Shown here piece after piece: positions 8,173 to 14,713 of a DNA stretch of 23,525 nucleotides. Under the pieces are notes generated by a model. That model was not told the origin of the DNA. It saw nothing but the letters and a program-made list of their open reading frames with translations, and did not search any database. Every line of letters begins with the position of its first letter. Position 1 is the stretch's first letter. Origin of the DNA: a virus; IMG/VR virus record IMGVR_UViG_3300017917_005257, positions 1-23,525 of that record; one strand, 5' to 3'. The translations under genes and the position numbers were made by a program.

Positions 8173-8368
8173 ATAATAAATTTAATCCGTTTGCTTCTGC
8201 TTCCTGCTTTCGGATTATTTCTAAATATGCAACAGCATCAGCCCACTCTTTGTTTGATAAATTATTTGGTTCTACACCCTTATAGTAATAGCGTATCATC
8301 CAATCCCAATACGCTATACTTCCAATACGAGCATTAGCACGGGCTTTTTCTAAAGCTCTATCGCTTCC
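8171..8368 (-). CDS. -1 frameshift extension of tail assembly chaperone (gpGT-like)
   Basis: A second reading frame runs without a stop from inside the 3' end of the 105-residue chaperone gene to a TAA at 8171-8173. A -1 slip on the five-G run (8367-8371, minus-strand GAG GGG GAA) would join residue 100 of the chaperone to 65 more residues, giving a 165-residue fusion. The extension reads GSDRALEKARANARIGSIAY, WDWMIRYYYKGVEP, an EWADAVAYLEIIRKQ helix, and ends NGLNLL; it is amphipathic and protein-like. There is no ATG at its beginning. Location between tail tube and tape measure matches the G/GT frameshift arrangement known from lambda and many tailed phages. The slip site is not a full X XXY YYZ heptamer. 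Confidence 0.65.
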   Translation of the reverse strand, partial: GSDRALEKARANARIGSIAYWDWMIRYYYKGVEPNNLSNKEWADAVAYLEIIRKQEAEANGLNLL

Positions 8369-8667
8369 CCCTCTACAGTCTCAAATATTTTCTTAAGGTG
8401 TTTACCAAGCCCTAACAAATATTTGTCTTGGGTAAGAATATCTAAATCGCCACCTAGTGCCGTTGCTTTGGCTAATACTTCGTTGCTGGTAATACCATCG
8501 CTATCTTGGTTAGCTGCCTGTGTGGCTGCTATTTCAGCCCTTGTTGGGCTTCTAAAGTAAACCACCTTGCCATCGTTGGTCTTGTATTGGGTTACTTTGC
8601 CATAATTGCTTTTCCAATCGTTAATTACTTCAGGTGTTACCTGTGCTGCTGTAGGTTTTGATGTCAT
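8350..8667 (-). CDS. Tail assembly chaperone (gpG-like)
   Basis: A 105-residue mostly helical protein (VTPEVINDWKSNYG, then AEIAATQAANQ and a LLGLGKHLKKIFE helix) without enzymatic motifs. Small proteins of this kind between tail tube and tape measure genes are tail assembly chaperones, which coat the tape measure protein during tail polymerisation. The gene begins with ATG at 8667, 26 bases after the tail tube stop. Its last codons overlap a second open frame in the -1 phase, and a G-run that could support slippage lies six codons before the stop (see the extension). The gene thus likely makes a short G form and a long GT form. Confidence 0.75.
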   Translation of the reverse strand: MTSKPTAAQVTPEVINDWKSNYGKVTQYKTNDGKVVYFRSPTRAEIAATQAANQDSDGITSNEVLAKATALGGDLDILTQDKYLLGLGKHLKKIFETVEGEAIEL

Positions 8668-8693
8668 GGTTTTATGAATGTTTAATTAAAAAA

Positions 8694-9113
8694 TTAAATG
8701 TTGTAATTAATATCTAAGGCTATGAAAGGAAGCTTAACTGCCATTTCGCTATCGCCTTGCTTTAACTGTTTCGGCTGTTTAGTAAATTCAGCTCCAACAA
8801 TTCTATCTTTTACAAGGTCAGTACCACTTAAGTAATGTACTTGTATGTCGAATGAAATATCAGAGAGTTTGGCATTTGGATTTGTTTTCTGTGCAGTAGC
8901 AATCATAGCCTCCAATAAGCTTTGCTTTACTGTAATTGTGCCAGCAGGTTTTTCGTTACCTGTTTGAATGCCTTGTGGTTTTTTGCCTCTACCATAGGTA
9001 TGTTTTTTCTCTACCTCAACATCATACTCTACTTCGGTTACTGCTTCAAAAACAATACCCATTGCTGTAATGGTTAGGTTATGCCATGCATATTCGCTGC
9101 TACTAAATGCCAT
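8694..9113 (-). CDS. Tail tube protein
   Basis: A 139-residue protein of predominantly beta-structure: VFEAVTEVEYDVEVEKKHTYG with a conserved RGKKPQGIQTGNEKPAGTITVKQ region, then SDISFDIQVHYLSG and a final AVKLPFIALDINYNI strand. The middle segment, in which a Gly-rich loop precedes a strand with G.ITV, is common in tail tube proteins of Mu- and P2-like phages, whose hexamers stack inside the sheath. It lies between sheath and chaperone, as in Mu (gpL sheath, gpM tube). Gap to the sheath stop is 41 bases. I am confident of role by position and beta-rich sequence; no single decisive motif is present. Confidence 0.75.
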   Translation of the reverse strand: MAFSSSEYAWHNLTITAMGIVFEAVTEVEYDVEVEKKHTYGRGKKPQGIQTGNEKPAGTITVKQSLLEAMIATAQKTNPNAKLSDISFDIQVHYLSGTDLVKDRIVGAEFTKQPKQLKQGDSEMAVKLPFIALDINYNI

Positions 9114-9154
9114 TGTATAAAAATTTAAAATTGACTAATTATTGAAATGTAGAT

Positions 9155-10330
9155 TTATATGGTTGCTGTGTATCTAATAGTTACAGCAATGGTTTTTGCT
9201 TGCCCTTTTCTTACTACCGAAATGGTAGCATTAATTTCATCATTCACAATATCACTTTCAGGATCAACAAAACATTTTATACCACTAATCTCTTTTTTCT
9301 TAGTTGGTGTTTCTTTCATCATTAATGTTTTAATGGCTGTTTCAACATCGCTTTCCCAATCGCTGCAAACGCTGCTTTCAATCTTGCCATCATTCACATT
9401 AGTTTCAACACTTTCATTCAACTTATCTAAAAGGATATCGGCTGCAATACGTTTTGCTTTGTTAATTACTCGGTTCCAACTTATACTGCTGTAATCACTG
9501 CTTACTGCTGTCATTGTAGGGTCATCGTAATAATAAAACCCACTTCTTTGACCACGTTTTACAGGAACAATTAAGCCTTTACCAGCCAATAATTCAATAC
9601 CAGATTTTAAAGAAAGGTAAGTTGTGCCATCGGGGAAGAATGCTGTGTCTGATACTTTGCCACTAGCTACTCTACCAATATTTTCATGCACTTGGTGTTT
9701 AGCCAACCAGCCTGCTAACATGCCTTGTGAAACTAAGCCATCATTGTCTTTACAAAAACAGTTGATAGCTACATAATCGTTATTTAATGTACTTCTTGCA
9801 GGTATATCGGCAATATCTGCACTAGTAAACTTGAAGCCTGGTAACACTGCACAGATAGGAATGTTTTGAGCATCATAATCTGCACATAATTCATTTGCTT
9901 TAGTTAATGCAGCCCAAACGCTAGCATCAAAACCATCTTCAATAGTTGGTGTAAAACCAGCAGCGGCTTTGTTATTTACAAAAACCATTACAGCTCTACC
10001 ATCGGTTGCATCAATTAATTTTTTAGCATTGTTGTTTGCCTTGTTGCAAATGTCGGTAAGGCTAGTAGCATCGGAAACTAACATAATCCAAAGCTCTGCA
10101 CCTTCGCCTGCTTTGCTGTAAAAATCGGTGATGTCTTTATGAGCTAAAGGGTTGTTACCTGTAGTAATGCCCAATGTATCTAATGCTGTGATACTAAATA
10201 ATTGCTTTGGTTCTCCAAGTGCAATTTTGCCCGAAACAGCAGTACCAGTCATTACTAAACAAAAAACAGCATCCTCACTTGGATTTACTCTGTTTAAACT
10301 TCCTGTAGCTCTTGTAATGGTTAAGCCCAT
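9155..10330 (-). CDS. Tail sheath protein (DUF2586-like)
   Basis: A 391-residue contractile sheath subunit. The sequence begins MGLTITRATGSLNRVNPSED, continues with a mixed alpha/beta domain (AELWIMLVSDATSL, a GRAVMVFVNN strand, then a helix and DAQNIPICAVLPG), followed by a central GFYYYDDPTMTAVSSDYSS loop and a helix of sheath type (NRVINKAKRIAADILLDKL). It ends in the expected beta strands (EINATISVVRKGQAKTIAVT) that swap with neighbours in the sheath. I recognise it as resembling the DUF2586 sheath family found in Bacteroidota phages. The presence of a sheath shows that the phage is a contractile-tailed (myovirus-type) particle. It is followed on the same strand by the tube gene. Confidence 0.8.
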   Translation of the reverse strand: MGLTITRATGSLNRVNPSEDAVFCLVMTGTAVSGKIALGEPKQLFSITALDTLGITTGNNPLAHKDITDFYSKAGEGAELWIMLVSDATSLTDICNKANNNAKKLIDATDGRAVMVFVNNKAAAGFTPTIEDGFDASVWAALTKANELCADYDAQNIPICAVLPGFKFTSADIADIPARSTLNNDYVAINCFCKDNDGLVSQGMLAGWLAKHQVHENIGRVASGKVSDTAFFPDGTTYLSLKSGIELLAGKGLIVPVKRGQRSGFYYYDDPTMTAVSSDYSSISWNRVINKAKRIAADILLDKLNESVETNVNDGKIESSVCSDWESDVETAIKTLMMKETPTKKKEISGIKCFVDPESDIVNDEINATISVVRKGQAKTIAVTIRYTATI

Positions 10331-10368
10331 TGTATTAAAATTTATTAGGTTATAGCCTTTGGCTAATA

Positions 10369-10812
10369 TTAATTTACTTCGTATTCATCAACCTCTGTAT
10401 TAGGGTCGATTGATTTTTGATGATCAATTGCAAACTGTTTGTTTTGTTTTAAGAACACTTGTCCATCGCTTGAAATGAAAAACAATTTATTATCGGGGTA
10501 CGATTTTAAATATGGTTTCATCAACTCATCTAATTTGCTTTTGCCTTTGTTGATAGCTGGTGCAGGTGTTTCTCCCTCTACAGGTGTTACAACTGGAGCA
10601 GGTGTTTCTCCCTCTACAGGTGGCACAACTGGAGCAGGCGTTTCTCCCTCTACAGGTGCTACAACTGGAGCAGGTGTTTCTCCCTCTACAGGTGCTACAA
10701 CTGGAGCAGGTGTTTCTCCCTCTACAGTTGGCACAACTGGTGGTGGAGTTTTTGTTGGCTTATTTTTTATGCCTGTAGCATTTGGAGTTCTTTTATTAGC
10801 TGACTTTGCCAT
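10369..10812 (-). CDS. Repeat-containing hypothetical protein with Pro/Val linker (147 aa)
   Basis: A 147-residue protein with three parts: a basic N-terminus (AKSANKRTPNATGIKNKPTK), a linker built from five tandem copies of a 12-residue unit (EGETPAPVV followed by variable xPV), and a C-terminal ~60 residues (KLDELMKPYLKSYPDNKLFF, then FLKQNKQFAIDHQKSID). The C-terminal part may be the folded domain. The linker has the composition of a flexible or stiff Pro-rich spacer. It sits between the sheath and the endolysin gene, 10 bases from the latter, with no homologue I can name. A virion decoration or cell-wall-spanning role is conceivable, but I would not assign function. Confidence 0.6.
   Translation of the reverse strand: MAKSANKRTPNATGIKNKPTKTPPPVVPTVEGETPAPVVAPVEGETPAPVVAPVEGETPAPVVPPVEGETPAPVVTPVEGETPAPAINKGKSKLDELMKPYLKSYPDNKLFFISSDGQVFLKQNKQFAIDHQKSIDPNTEVDEYEVN
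10565..10744. repeat. Five tandem 36-bp repeats inside a coding region
   Basis: Copies start at 10565, 10601, 10637, 10673 and 10709, a strict 36-base period. Each begins GGTGTTTCTCCCTCTACAG (GGCG... in the third) and ends in a variable block ahead of ACAACTGGAGCA. Because the unit is a multiple of three, copy-number change would keep the reading frame and lengthen the encoded EGETPAPVV linker in 12-residue steps. Copies differ at few bases, mainly in the third codon of the variable residue, suggesting recent expansion or gene conversion. Confidence 0.9.
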
Positions 10813-10823
10813 ATTTTTTTGAA

Positions 10824-11315
10824 TTAAATTTTTACGTAATTAGTGTTTGGTATTAGAACTTTTCTATTAAATAGATTTAATAGCTCACTAACACTTTTGC
10901 CAAATGTTTTTTGAAAGTGTGGTTCATCTTTAAATCGCCAATCGCCACCCCATTCCCAACCATACTGTTTAAAAATGGCTACTACTTCCATCCAGTCGCT
11001 TATGTTATCCTGATCAAAATCTTTTTGGGAATCCCAACTAGCAGTTTCGTAACTACCATTGCCATCGGTATCTACCAATAAAACAATATCAATTGCCAAA
11101 CCATAGTTGTGGTAACTTCTACCACCTCTTGCATTGGTTACTTTGGGCTTTTTATTAAACAAAGCATCTTGCTCTGCAAATGTTCTGAAGGTGTGAGAAA
11201 AGCGGCATAATGCTTTGCCTTTTAAAGCTTCGCATATCTCTTTATAAATAGTCTTTACTTCATCTCTAACTTTAGGATGCAGCATTTCTATTCTTGCAAG
11301 TGTTAGCTTATCCAT
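10824..11315 (-). CDS. M15-family peptidase, phage endolysin
   Basis: A 163-residue metallopeptidase of the VanY/M15 type. The zinc-binding signature SYHNYGLAID (residues 67-76) supplies His69 and Asp76, and EWGGDWRFKDEPHF gives the second histidine (His133) with Asp/Glu at 130-131 as catalytic base. Peptidases of this group cut the L-Ala-D-Glu or D-Ala-D-Ala bonds of peptidoglycan. Between the two metal motifs lies an insertion with two acidic loops (DTDGNG at 82-87 and DFDQDNISDW at 99-108), likely Ca2+-binding. There is no signal peptide, so export needs a holin. It overlaps the spanin-like gene by one base, and the holin-like genes follow upstream, forming a lysis cassette. Confidence 0.9.
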   Translation of the reverse strand: MDKLTLARIEMLHPKVRDEVKTIYKEICEALKGKALCRFSHTFRTFAEQDALFNKKPKVTNARGGRSYHNYGLAIDIVLLVDTDGNGSYETASWDSQKDFDQDNISDWMEVVAIFKQYGWEWGGDWRFKDEPHFQKTFGKSVSELLNLFNRKVLIPNTNYVKI

Positions 11316-11815
11316 TAAGAAAATATTTTTTGTAAGAAGCTTAATATTGGTTTCCTAAAAACAATTACATTGATTATAATTGATATTGCTAGCACCCATA
11401 ATAACCATTTAGGTATATAAGGAACTTCCACATCAACATTTACATACTTTGTTTCTATACGTGTTTTAAGGCTGTACTTTTCTTTGATTAATTCAGCTTC
11501 TAACCACTCAACTCTTTTTTGTAAACTGTCTTGTTTACAAGTTGCTGTTAGCTTGCCATTTTTTATTCTTACTGTAGCAGTAAGCTTACCTGTTTTACTG
11601 CTATCGGCTGCATAGTAATCTGGGCATGGCAAAGTATCGTAAATGGTTACTTGCTCTCCGTCTATATAGATAACTTTTTCTTTAGGTATATAGGTAACTC
11701 TTTCTACAATGCTATCTCTGTAAACAGTTTCTACAGTTGGTTGTAGTTTTTTACTACAGCCTATGCTTAATAACATTGTTAATACTACCAATAACATTAA
11801 AAAAATTGCTCTCAT
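11315..11815 (-). CDS. Spanin-like lipoprotein with C-terminal transmembrane segment (u-spanin candidate)
   Basis: The frame could start further upstream, but the ATG at 11815 gives MRAIFLMLLVVLTMLLSIGC, a lipoprotein signal with Cys20 as the lipidated residue, and I choose it. The protein is 166 residues. After Cys20 comes a periplasmic domain containing a likely coiled-coil (DSLQKRVEWLEAELIKEKY). Then comes a hydrophobic segment (WLLWVLAISIIINVIVF) at ~136-153, followed by a basic tail (RKPILSFLQKIF). An outer-membrane lipid anchor together with an inner-membrane C-terminal helix is the design of unimolecular spanins such as T1 gp11, which fuse the two membranes at the end of lysis. Neighbours are the endolysin and two holin-like genes. 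No homology is established. Confidence 0.7.
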   Translation of the reverse strand: MRAIFLMLLVVLTMLLSIGCSKKLQPTVETVYRDSIVERVTYIPKEKVIYIDGEQVTIYDTLPCPDYYAADSSKTGKLTATVRIKNGKLTATCKQDSLQKRVEWLEAELIKEKYSLKTRIETKYVNVDVEVPYIPKWLLWVLAISIIINVIVFRKPILSFLQKIFS

Positions 11816-11819
11816 ATAA

Positions 11820-11984
11820 TTACTTATTTGCGTCTTTACCAGTAACTCCAATCCATACAGCACCAATACCAATAATTGTAATTGCTTCTGTACTATCAAA
11901 TTTGCCAACCCATAATCCAGCAACTCCAGCAAGTGCTATTAAAGCTCCAATTACAGTTTGCGGACTTTTAAGCCAATTTTTCAT
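11820..11984 (-). CDS. Holin-like small membrane protein (54 aa)
   Basis: This small gene encodes 54 residues from ATG 11984 to TAA 11820. It begins MKNWLKSPQTVIGALIALAG and has a second hydrophobic stretch, AITIIGIGAVWIGV, separated by a short polar loop with KFDST. The C-terminus is charged (GKDANK). Two membrane helices, small size and position directly before the spanin-like and endolysin genes (gap 4 bases to the spanin start) make it a class II-like holin or antiholin candidate. Its ATG overlaps the stop of the upstream holin-like gene by one base (TAATG), so translation is probably coupled. Confidence 0.65.
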   Translation of the reverse strand: MKNWLKSPQTVIGALIALAGVAGLWVGKFDSTEAITIIGIGAVWIGVTGKDANK

Positions 11985-12151
11985 TACTTCTTTTTTAGCT
12001 TTTGATAAATATTAATGCAGTTATAAACTATCGTACTTACTCCTGCAAGTATGGCAACTGTAGTAGCTACATCGCTTTTGCTTACATGCCCAATCCAACT
12101 AAAAAATATTGTACAGGCATAGCCAATAAGGCTTTTAAAGTCTAACCACAT
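11984..12151 (-). CDS. Holin-like small membrane protein (55 aa)
   Basis: Starts at ATG 12151 and ends at TAA 11984-11986. The 55-residue product has two probable membrane segments: LIGYACTIFFSWIGHV at ~8-23 and VATTVAILAGVSTIVYNC at ~28-45, then a basic tail (YQKLKKK). This is the usual holin make-up: two helices, a short loop and a charged C-terminus. It is the first gene of the lysis cassette after a hairpin at 12180-12201, and it shares a base with the next holin-like gene. With two such proteins in tandem, one may be the holin and the other the antiholin or a modifier; sequence alone does not say which. Confidence 0.65.
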   Translation of the reverse strand: MWLDFKSLIGYACTIFFSWIGHVSKSDVATTVAILAGVSTIVYNCINIYQKLKKK

Positions 12152-12179
12152 TTGTATTTGTTAAAGAAATTTTTAAAGA

Positions 12180-12201
12180 GTAGCCTAATTGCTTAGGCTA
12201 C
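12180..12201 (-). terminator. Putative rho-independent terminator before the lysis cassette
   Basis: A perfect 9-base-pair stem (GTAGCCTAA / TTAGGCTAC) with a 4-base loop lies between the secreted beta-protein gene and the first holin-like gene. On the minus strand it is followed by TCTTTAAAAATTTCTTT, a discontinuous T tract, so termination may be partial. It would separate head and lysis transcripts or act as an mRNA-stabilising hairpin. Confidence 0.5.
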
Positions 12202-12237
12202 CTATGTCAACCAAAGCCTCCAACAGCCATTTTATAA

Positions 12238-12630
12238 TTACTCATCTTGCCTACGCAAATAAGCTAAGGTTAAAGTACTTTTTTGTGTTCCTGTACTTGG
12301 ATACCAAGCTCTATAACTATTATAGTTTGTAGCAGTAACTGTTACAACTTTGGTATTAAATGATTGATCAGTATTCACCAGGCTATCAATGTTAACCCAT
12401 TGGCTACCATCAATAGTTCCTTGTAAGTAAACCTTGCTACCAACCGTTCCACTAACTTTTTTAACTGTAATTTGAAAGGCTTTTAATTTACTTTTCATGT
12501 TGGCTACTTGTACAATTACAGTATCAGCATTGGTACTGGTATCGGTACTAGTAATTACAGTGCTATAACTTTGAGCATTTACTGTAAATGATGCAGCAAT
12601 AACAATTGCTAATAAGAATAATTTTTTCAC
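12238..12630 (-). CDS. Small secreted beta-rich protein in the head gene region
   Basis: A 130-residue protein with a clear Sec signal peptide: MKKLFLLAIVIAASFTVNAQ, with cleavage likely after VNAQ at residue 20. The mature ~110 residues are beta-rich (LKAFQITVKKVSGTVGSKVY, then DGSQWVNIDSLVN and a TVTATNYNSYRAWYP strand), with the layout of a beta-sandwich domain such as occurs in decoration or carbohydrate-binding proteins. It lies just downstream of the major capsid protein, with terminator-like hairpins on both sides, so it may be a head decoration or fibre protein. The Sec signal is unusual for that role; an alternative is a secreted prophage cargo protein. No family is recognised. Confidence 0.7.
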   Translation of the reverse strand: MKKLFLLAIVIAASFTVNAQSYSTVITSTDTSTNADTVIVQVANMKSKLKAFQITVKKVSGTVGSKVYLQGTIDGSQWVNIDSLVNTDQSFNTKVVTVTATNYNSYRAWYPSTGTQKSTLTLAYLRRQDE

Positions 12631-12652
12631 GATTTATTTTTTTGATGTTTTT

Positions 12653-12689
12653 AAAAGGCACTAGCAACCAGTTGTTACTAGTACCTTTT
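12653..12689 (-). terminator. Terminator-like hairpin downstream of the major capsid gene
   Basis: On the minus strand a long interrupted stem ends in CCTTTT: AAAAGG pairs with CCTTTT (12653-12658 / 12684-12689) and ACTAG with CTAGT (12660-12664 / 12678-12682), plus three inner pairs, with C/A mismatches between. It lies 17 bases after the capsid stop, where highly expressed capsid genes often have a terminator or processing hairpin. The following T tract is short (TTTTAAAAAC), so efficiency is uncertain. Confidence 0.55.
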
Positions 12690-12705
12690 ATAAATTATGT
12701 TTTTA

Positions 12706-13713
12706 CTACTTTAAAATTGCACCTGCATACTTGCCTCGTAAGCTGCTTACTAATGCTCTCATTTGAAAGTTGAATTTATCTCCTTTAATATCTGGGTCTT
12801 TCAATGCACTAAACATTTCAACTGTACCTTGTGCTTTCATTACTTCATTGGTTAAGAAAGAGAAGGAACTGTTCTTATGTGTACCCTCATCAAATGCAGT
12901 ACCGTAAGCTGCTTTTACACCTGTAGAACCTATGTAAATTGGATTTTTTGTGTAGGTAAATACTTTGAATCCATAGTACATAGCATTGTTTTCTGCCATA
13001 ATACTTTTGTACAATACTTTATCTTCTTTTGCAATAGCTGCCATGTGATCGGCACACAATACAAGTATTCTACCGCTTCCATCTTCATCGCAGTTGTTGT
13101 AGTGTTTTTGCAAATCAATGATTGCATCAATTACACTATCGTTTGCACCTAAGTTTAATACCTCATTAAAGTTGCCTGTACTTTTTTGAGTTGGGGCATA
13201 AGCAAATGCGGCATCAACACCTAATCTTTTCATTAAGGCTTTTTTATGCTTGTTGGCATATAAGGCTCTTTGGTCATATACCAATTCAATTGCAATAGCG
13301 TTTTGAACAATAGTACTATCGGTATCATAGTAATCTAATTCAATTGCTTTAGGTGTGTCTGCTGCAACTGTACTACCAATAGGGTAAGTAGTATTGTTTT
13401 TCATTACTGTTGGGTCAGCACCAGCCTCTGCGAAATTGATTTTATCGTTATTTACTAAGCTACTCATATCGGTAGAAGCAGTTAAAAAACTATTGGCAGG
13501 GTAAAAATCTTCTTTTACCATTGGAATCCATACCTCAGGAGCTAATCCATCAAATAAGGCAACCCCATTATGCTTACGCATTAAATGTGTTGATGCACCA
13601 GCAACTAACAACAGCCCAAACGTTAAAACAAGTGGAGCTTGAAAGAATGCAGATAACAAGATTGCAAATGCTGCAATTGCTAAAAGGTTTAAAACTAATT
13701 TTGAAGTCTTCAT
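12706..13713 (-). CDS. Major capsid protein with hydrophobic N-terminal hairpin
   Basis: A 335-residue protein in the position of Mu gpT. Residues 50-335 look like a phage capsid protein: FDGLAPEVWIPMVKEDFYP near the start, an AIELDYYDTDSTIVQNAIAIEL segment, a YDQRALYANKHKKALMKRLG helix, ILVLCADHMAAIAKEDKVLY and a final MRALVSSLRGKYAGAIL. Residues ~5-45 hold two strongly hydrophobic stretches (VLNLLAIAAFAILLSAFF and PLVLTFGLLLVAGAST) with a short turn and a basic flank (MRKHNG), like a membrane hairpin. This region may be a membrane-targeting pre-sequence or a scaffold-like delta domain removed by the protease encoded just upstream. Neighbours are protease/scaffold on one side, decoration-like protein on the other. 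Confidence 0.8.
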   Translation of the reverse strand: MKTSKLVLNLLAIAAFAILLSAFFQAPLVLTFGLLLVAGASTHLMRKHNGVALFDGLAPEVWIPMVKEDFYPANSFLTASTDMSSLVNNDKINFAEAGADPTVMKNNTTYPIGSTVAADTPKAIELDYYDTDSTIVQNAIAIELVYDQRALYANKHKKALMKRLGVDAAFAYAPTQKSTGNFNEVLNLGANDSVIDAIIDLQKHYNNCDEDGSGRILVLCADHMAAIAKEDKVLYKSIMAENNAMYYGFKVFTYTKNPIYIGSTGVKAAYGTAFDEGTHKNSSFSFLTNEVMKAQGTVEMFSALKDPDIKGDKFNFQMRALVSSLRGKYAGAILK

Positions 13714-13780
13714 ACGAAATTTTTGAGAAGTTTATTGTTTTTTATTGTTTGTGCTGTTGTTGGTGTGCTGGTGTACTTTT

Positions 13781-14713
13781 TTATTTGCCTGAGTATCTTA
13801 CACCTTTTTGATAATCTTGTGCAAGCTGCTTATACTTTTCAGGCTCTTCAGAACGAATGCGTGCTAACTCTACAGGATTTTTCTTTTGTAAGTAGTCGTA
13901 AGTATTTTTTTCATCTTCCTCACCTTCCTTTTTCTTTTGAATTAAAGAGCTAAGCTTTACATCTTTTTTTACAGTTGTTTCAACTACTTCAGTAGTTTCA
14001 ACCACTTTATTTGCTTCAGCAAACTTTAAAGCTTGTAGTGGGTTGGTTTTACTAAGAGTTACAAAAATTTCTTTTGCATCTTCTTTAATATTCTGCTCTG
14101 CACCACTCAAAATATTTGTTCTAAACTCGTTACCTTGTTGAACACTTAATTGAATAGTACCTATAGCAGCTAGGATTTCATTTTCGGTTGCAGTTTCTGC
14201 CAATCCGAGCTTTAAAGCAATTGCTTTCATATCAGTGTGTGTTTTTAATAATGGAATAAAATTTTCTGTGGTTGAATTAAGTACTACTACACTTTTTTCT
14301 CTTCTTAATGCCATTGCATTTTGATTACCAGGAAGAGGAGTTATAGAAGCTTCAAATAATTCACAATCAATTAGTGTAGGTCTTGTTTGACCTGTAAGCA
14401 ACAACATTGGGTCTTCACTCCAAGTAATTGGATCAGCACCAACACTTGCACCTTTAATGTCTCCGTTTTGAATTTTTCTGATGTATTCTTTTTCCTCATC
14501 GCTTACTCCTTCAATCACTAAATCTGCTAACAGCTTTACACCTTCAACTCTTAAATTTTCCCAATGTCCTAATGGCACTTCCCATGTACGATGATCATAA
14601 AAGCATGGCAAGTTTCGTTTTGCATTTTCCAAACGAATACCAGAGGTTATGATTCTAAAACCATAACTGTTCACTGCTTCATCGCTTAATACAAATGTTT
14701 TCTTAAATGCCAT
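13781..14713 (-). CDS. Head maturation protease fused to scaffolding domain
   Basis: A 310-residue protein. Residues ~1-150 resemble a prohead serine protease: NLPCFYDHRTWEVPLGHW with candidate catalytic His41, IKGASVGADP with Ser90 in a G-x-S-x-G context, and LFEASITPLPGNQNA supplying an acidic residue (Glu121) in the motif usual for HK97/U35-type enzymes. Residues ~160-310 are helical and highly charged (KKDVKLSSLIQKKKEGEEDE, then a YDYLQKKNPVELARIRSEEP run), like an internal scaffold. Fusion of protease and scaffold occurs in phages where the protease digests the scaffold after assembly. It is the first gene of the leftward late block, with its ATG facing the divergent intergenic region. 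The catalytic residues are predictions from motifs. Confidence 0.75.
   Translation of the reverse strand: MAFKKTFVLSDEAVNSYGFRIITSGIRLENAKRNLPCFYDHRTWEVPLGHWENLRVEGVKLLADLVIEGVSDEEKEYIRKIQNGDIKGASVGADPITWSEDPMLLLTGQTRPTLIDCELFEASITPLPGNQNAMALRREKSVVVLNSTTENFIPLLKTHTDMKAIALKLGLAETATENEILAAIGTIQLSVQQGNEFRTNILSGAEQNIKEDAKEIFVTLSKTNPLQALKFAEANKVVETTEVVETTVKKDVKLSSLIQKKKEGEEDEKNTYDYLQKKNPVELARIRSEEPEKYKQLAQDYQKGVRYSGK

Noticed and set aside
10439-10822. Long plus-strand frame over the repeat region encoding a Gly/Ser/Thr-rich repeat protein
   Set aside because: It is antisense to the minus-strand gene; the strict 36-bp repeats keep several frames open at once. The minus-strand frame has ordinary non-repeat domains on both sides and fits the operon.
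11816-11932. Longer upstream start for the spanin-like gene
   Set aside because: It would overlap the holin-like gene in another frame and put the lipoprotein signal in the middle of the protein.
12930-13152. Frames on both strands within the capsid gene
   Set aside because: They lie wholly inside the major capsid gene and have Cys/Tyr-rich, low-plausibility sequences.
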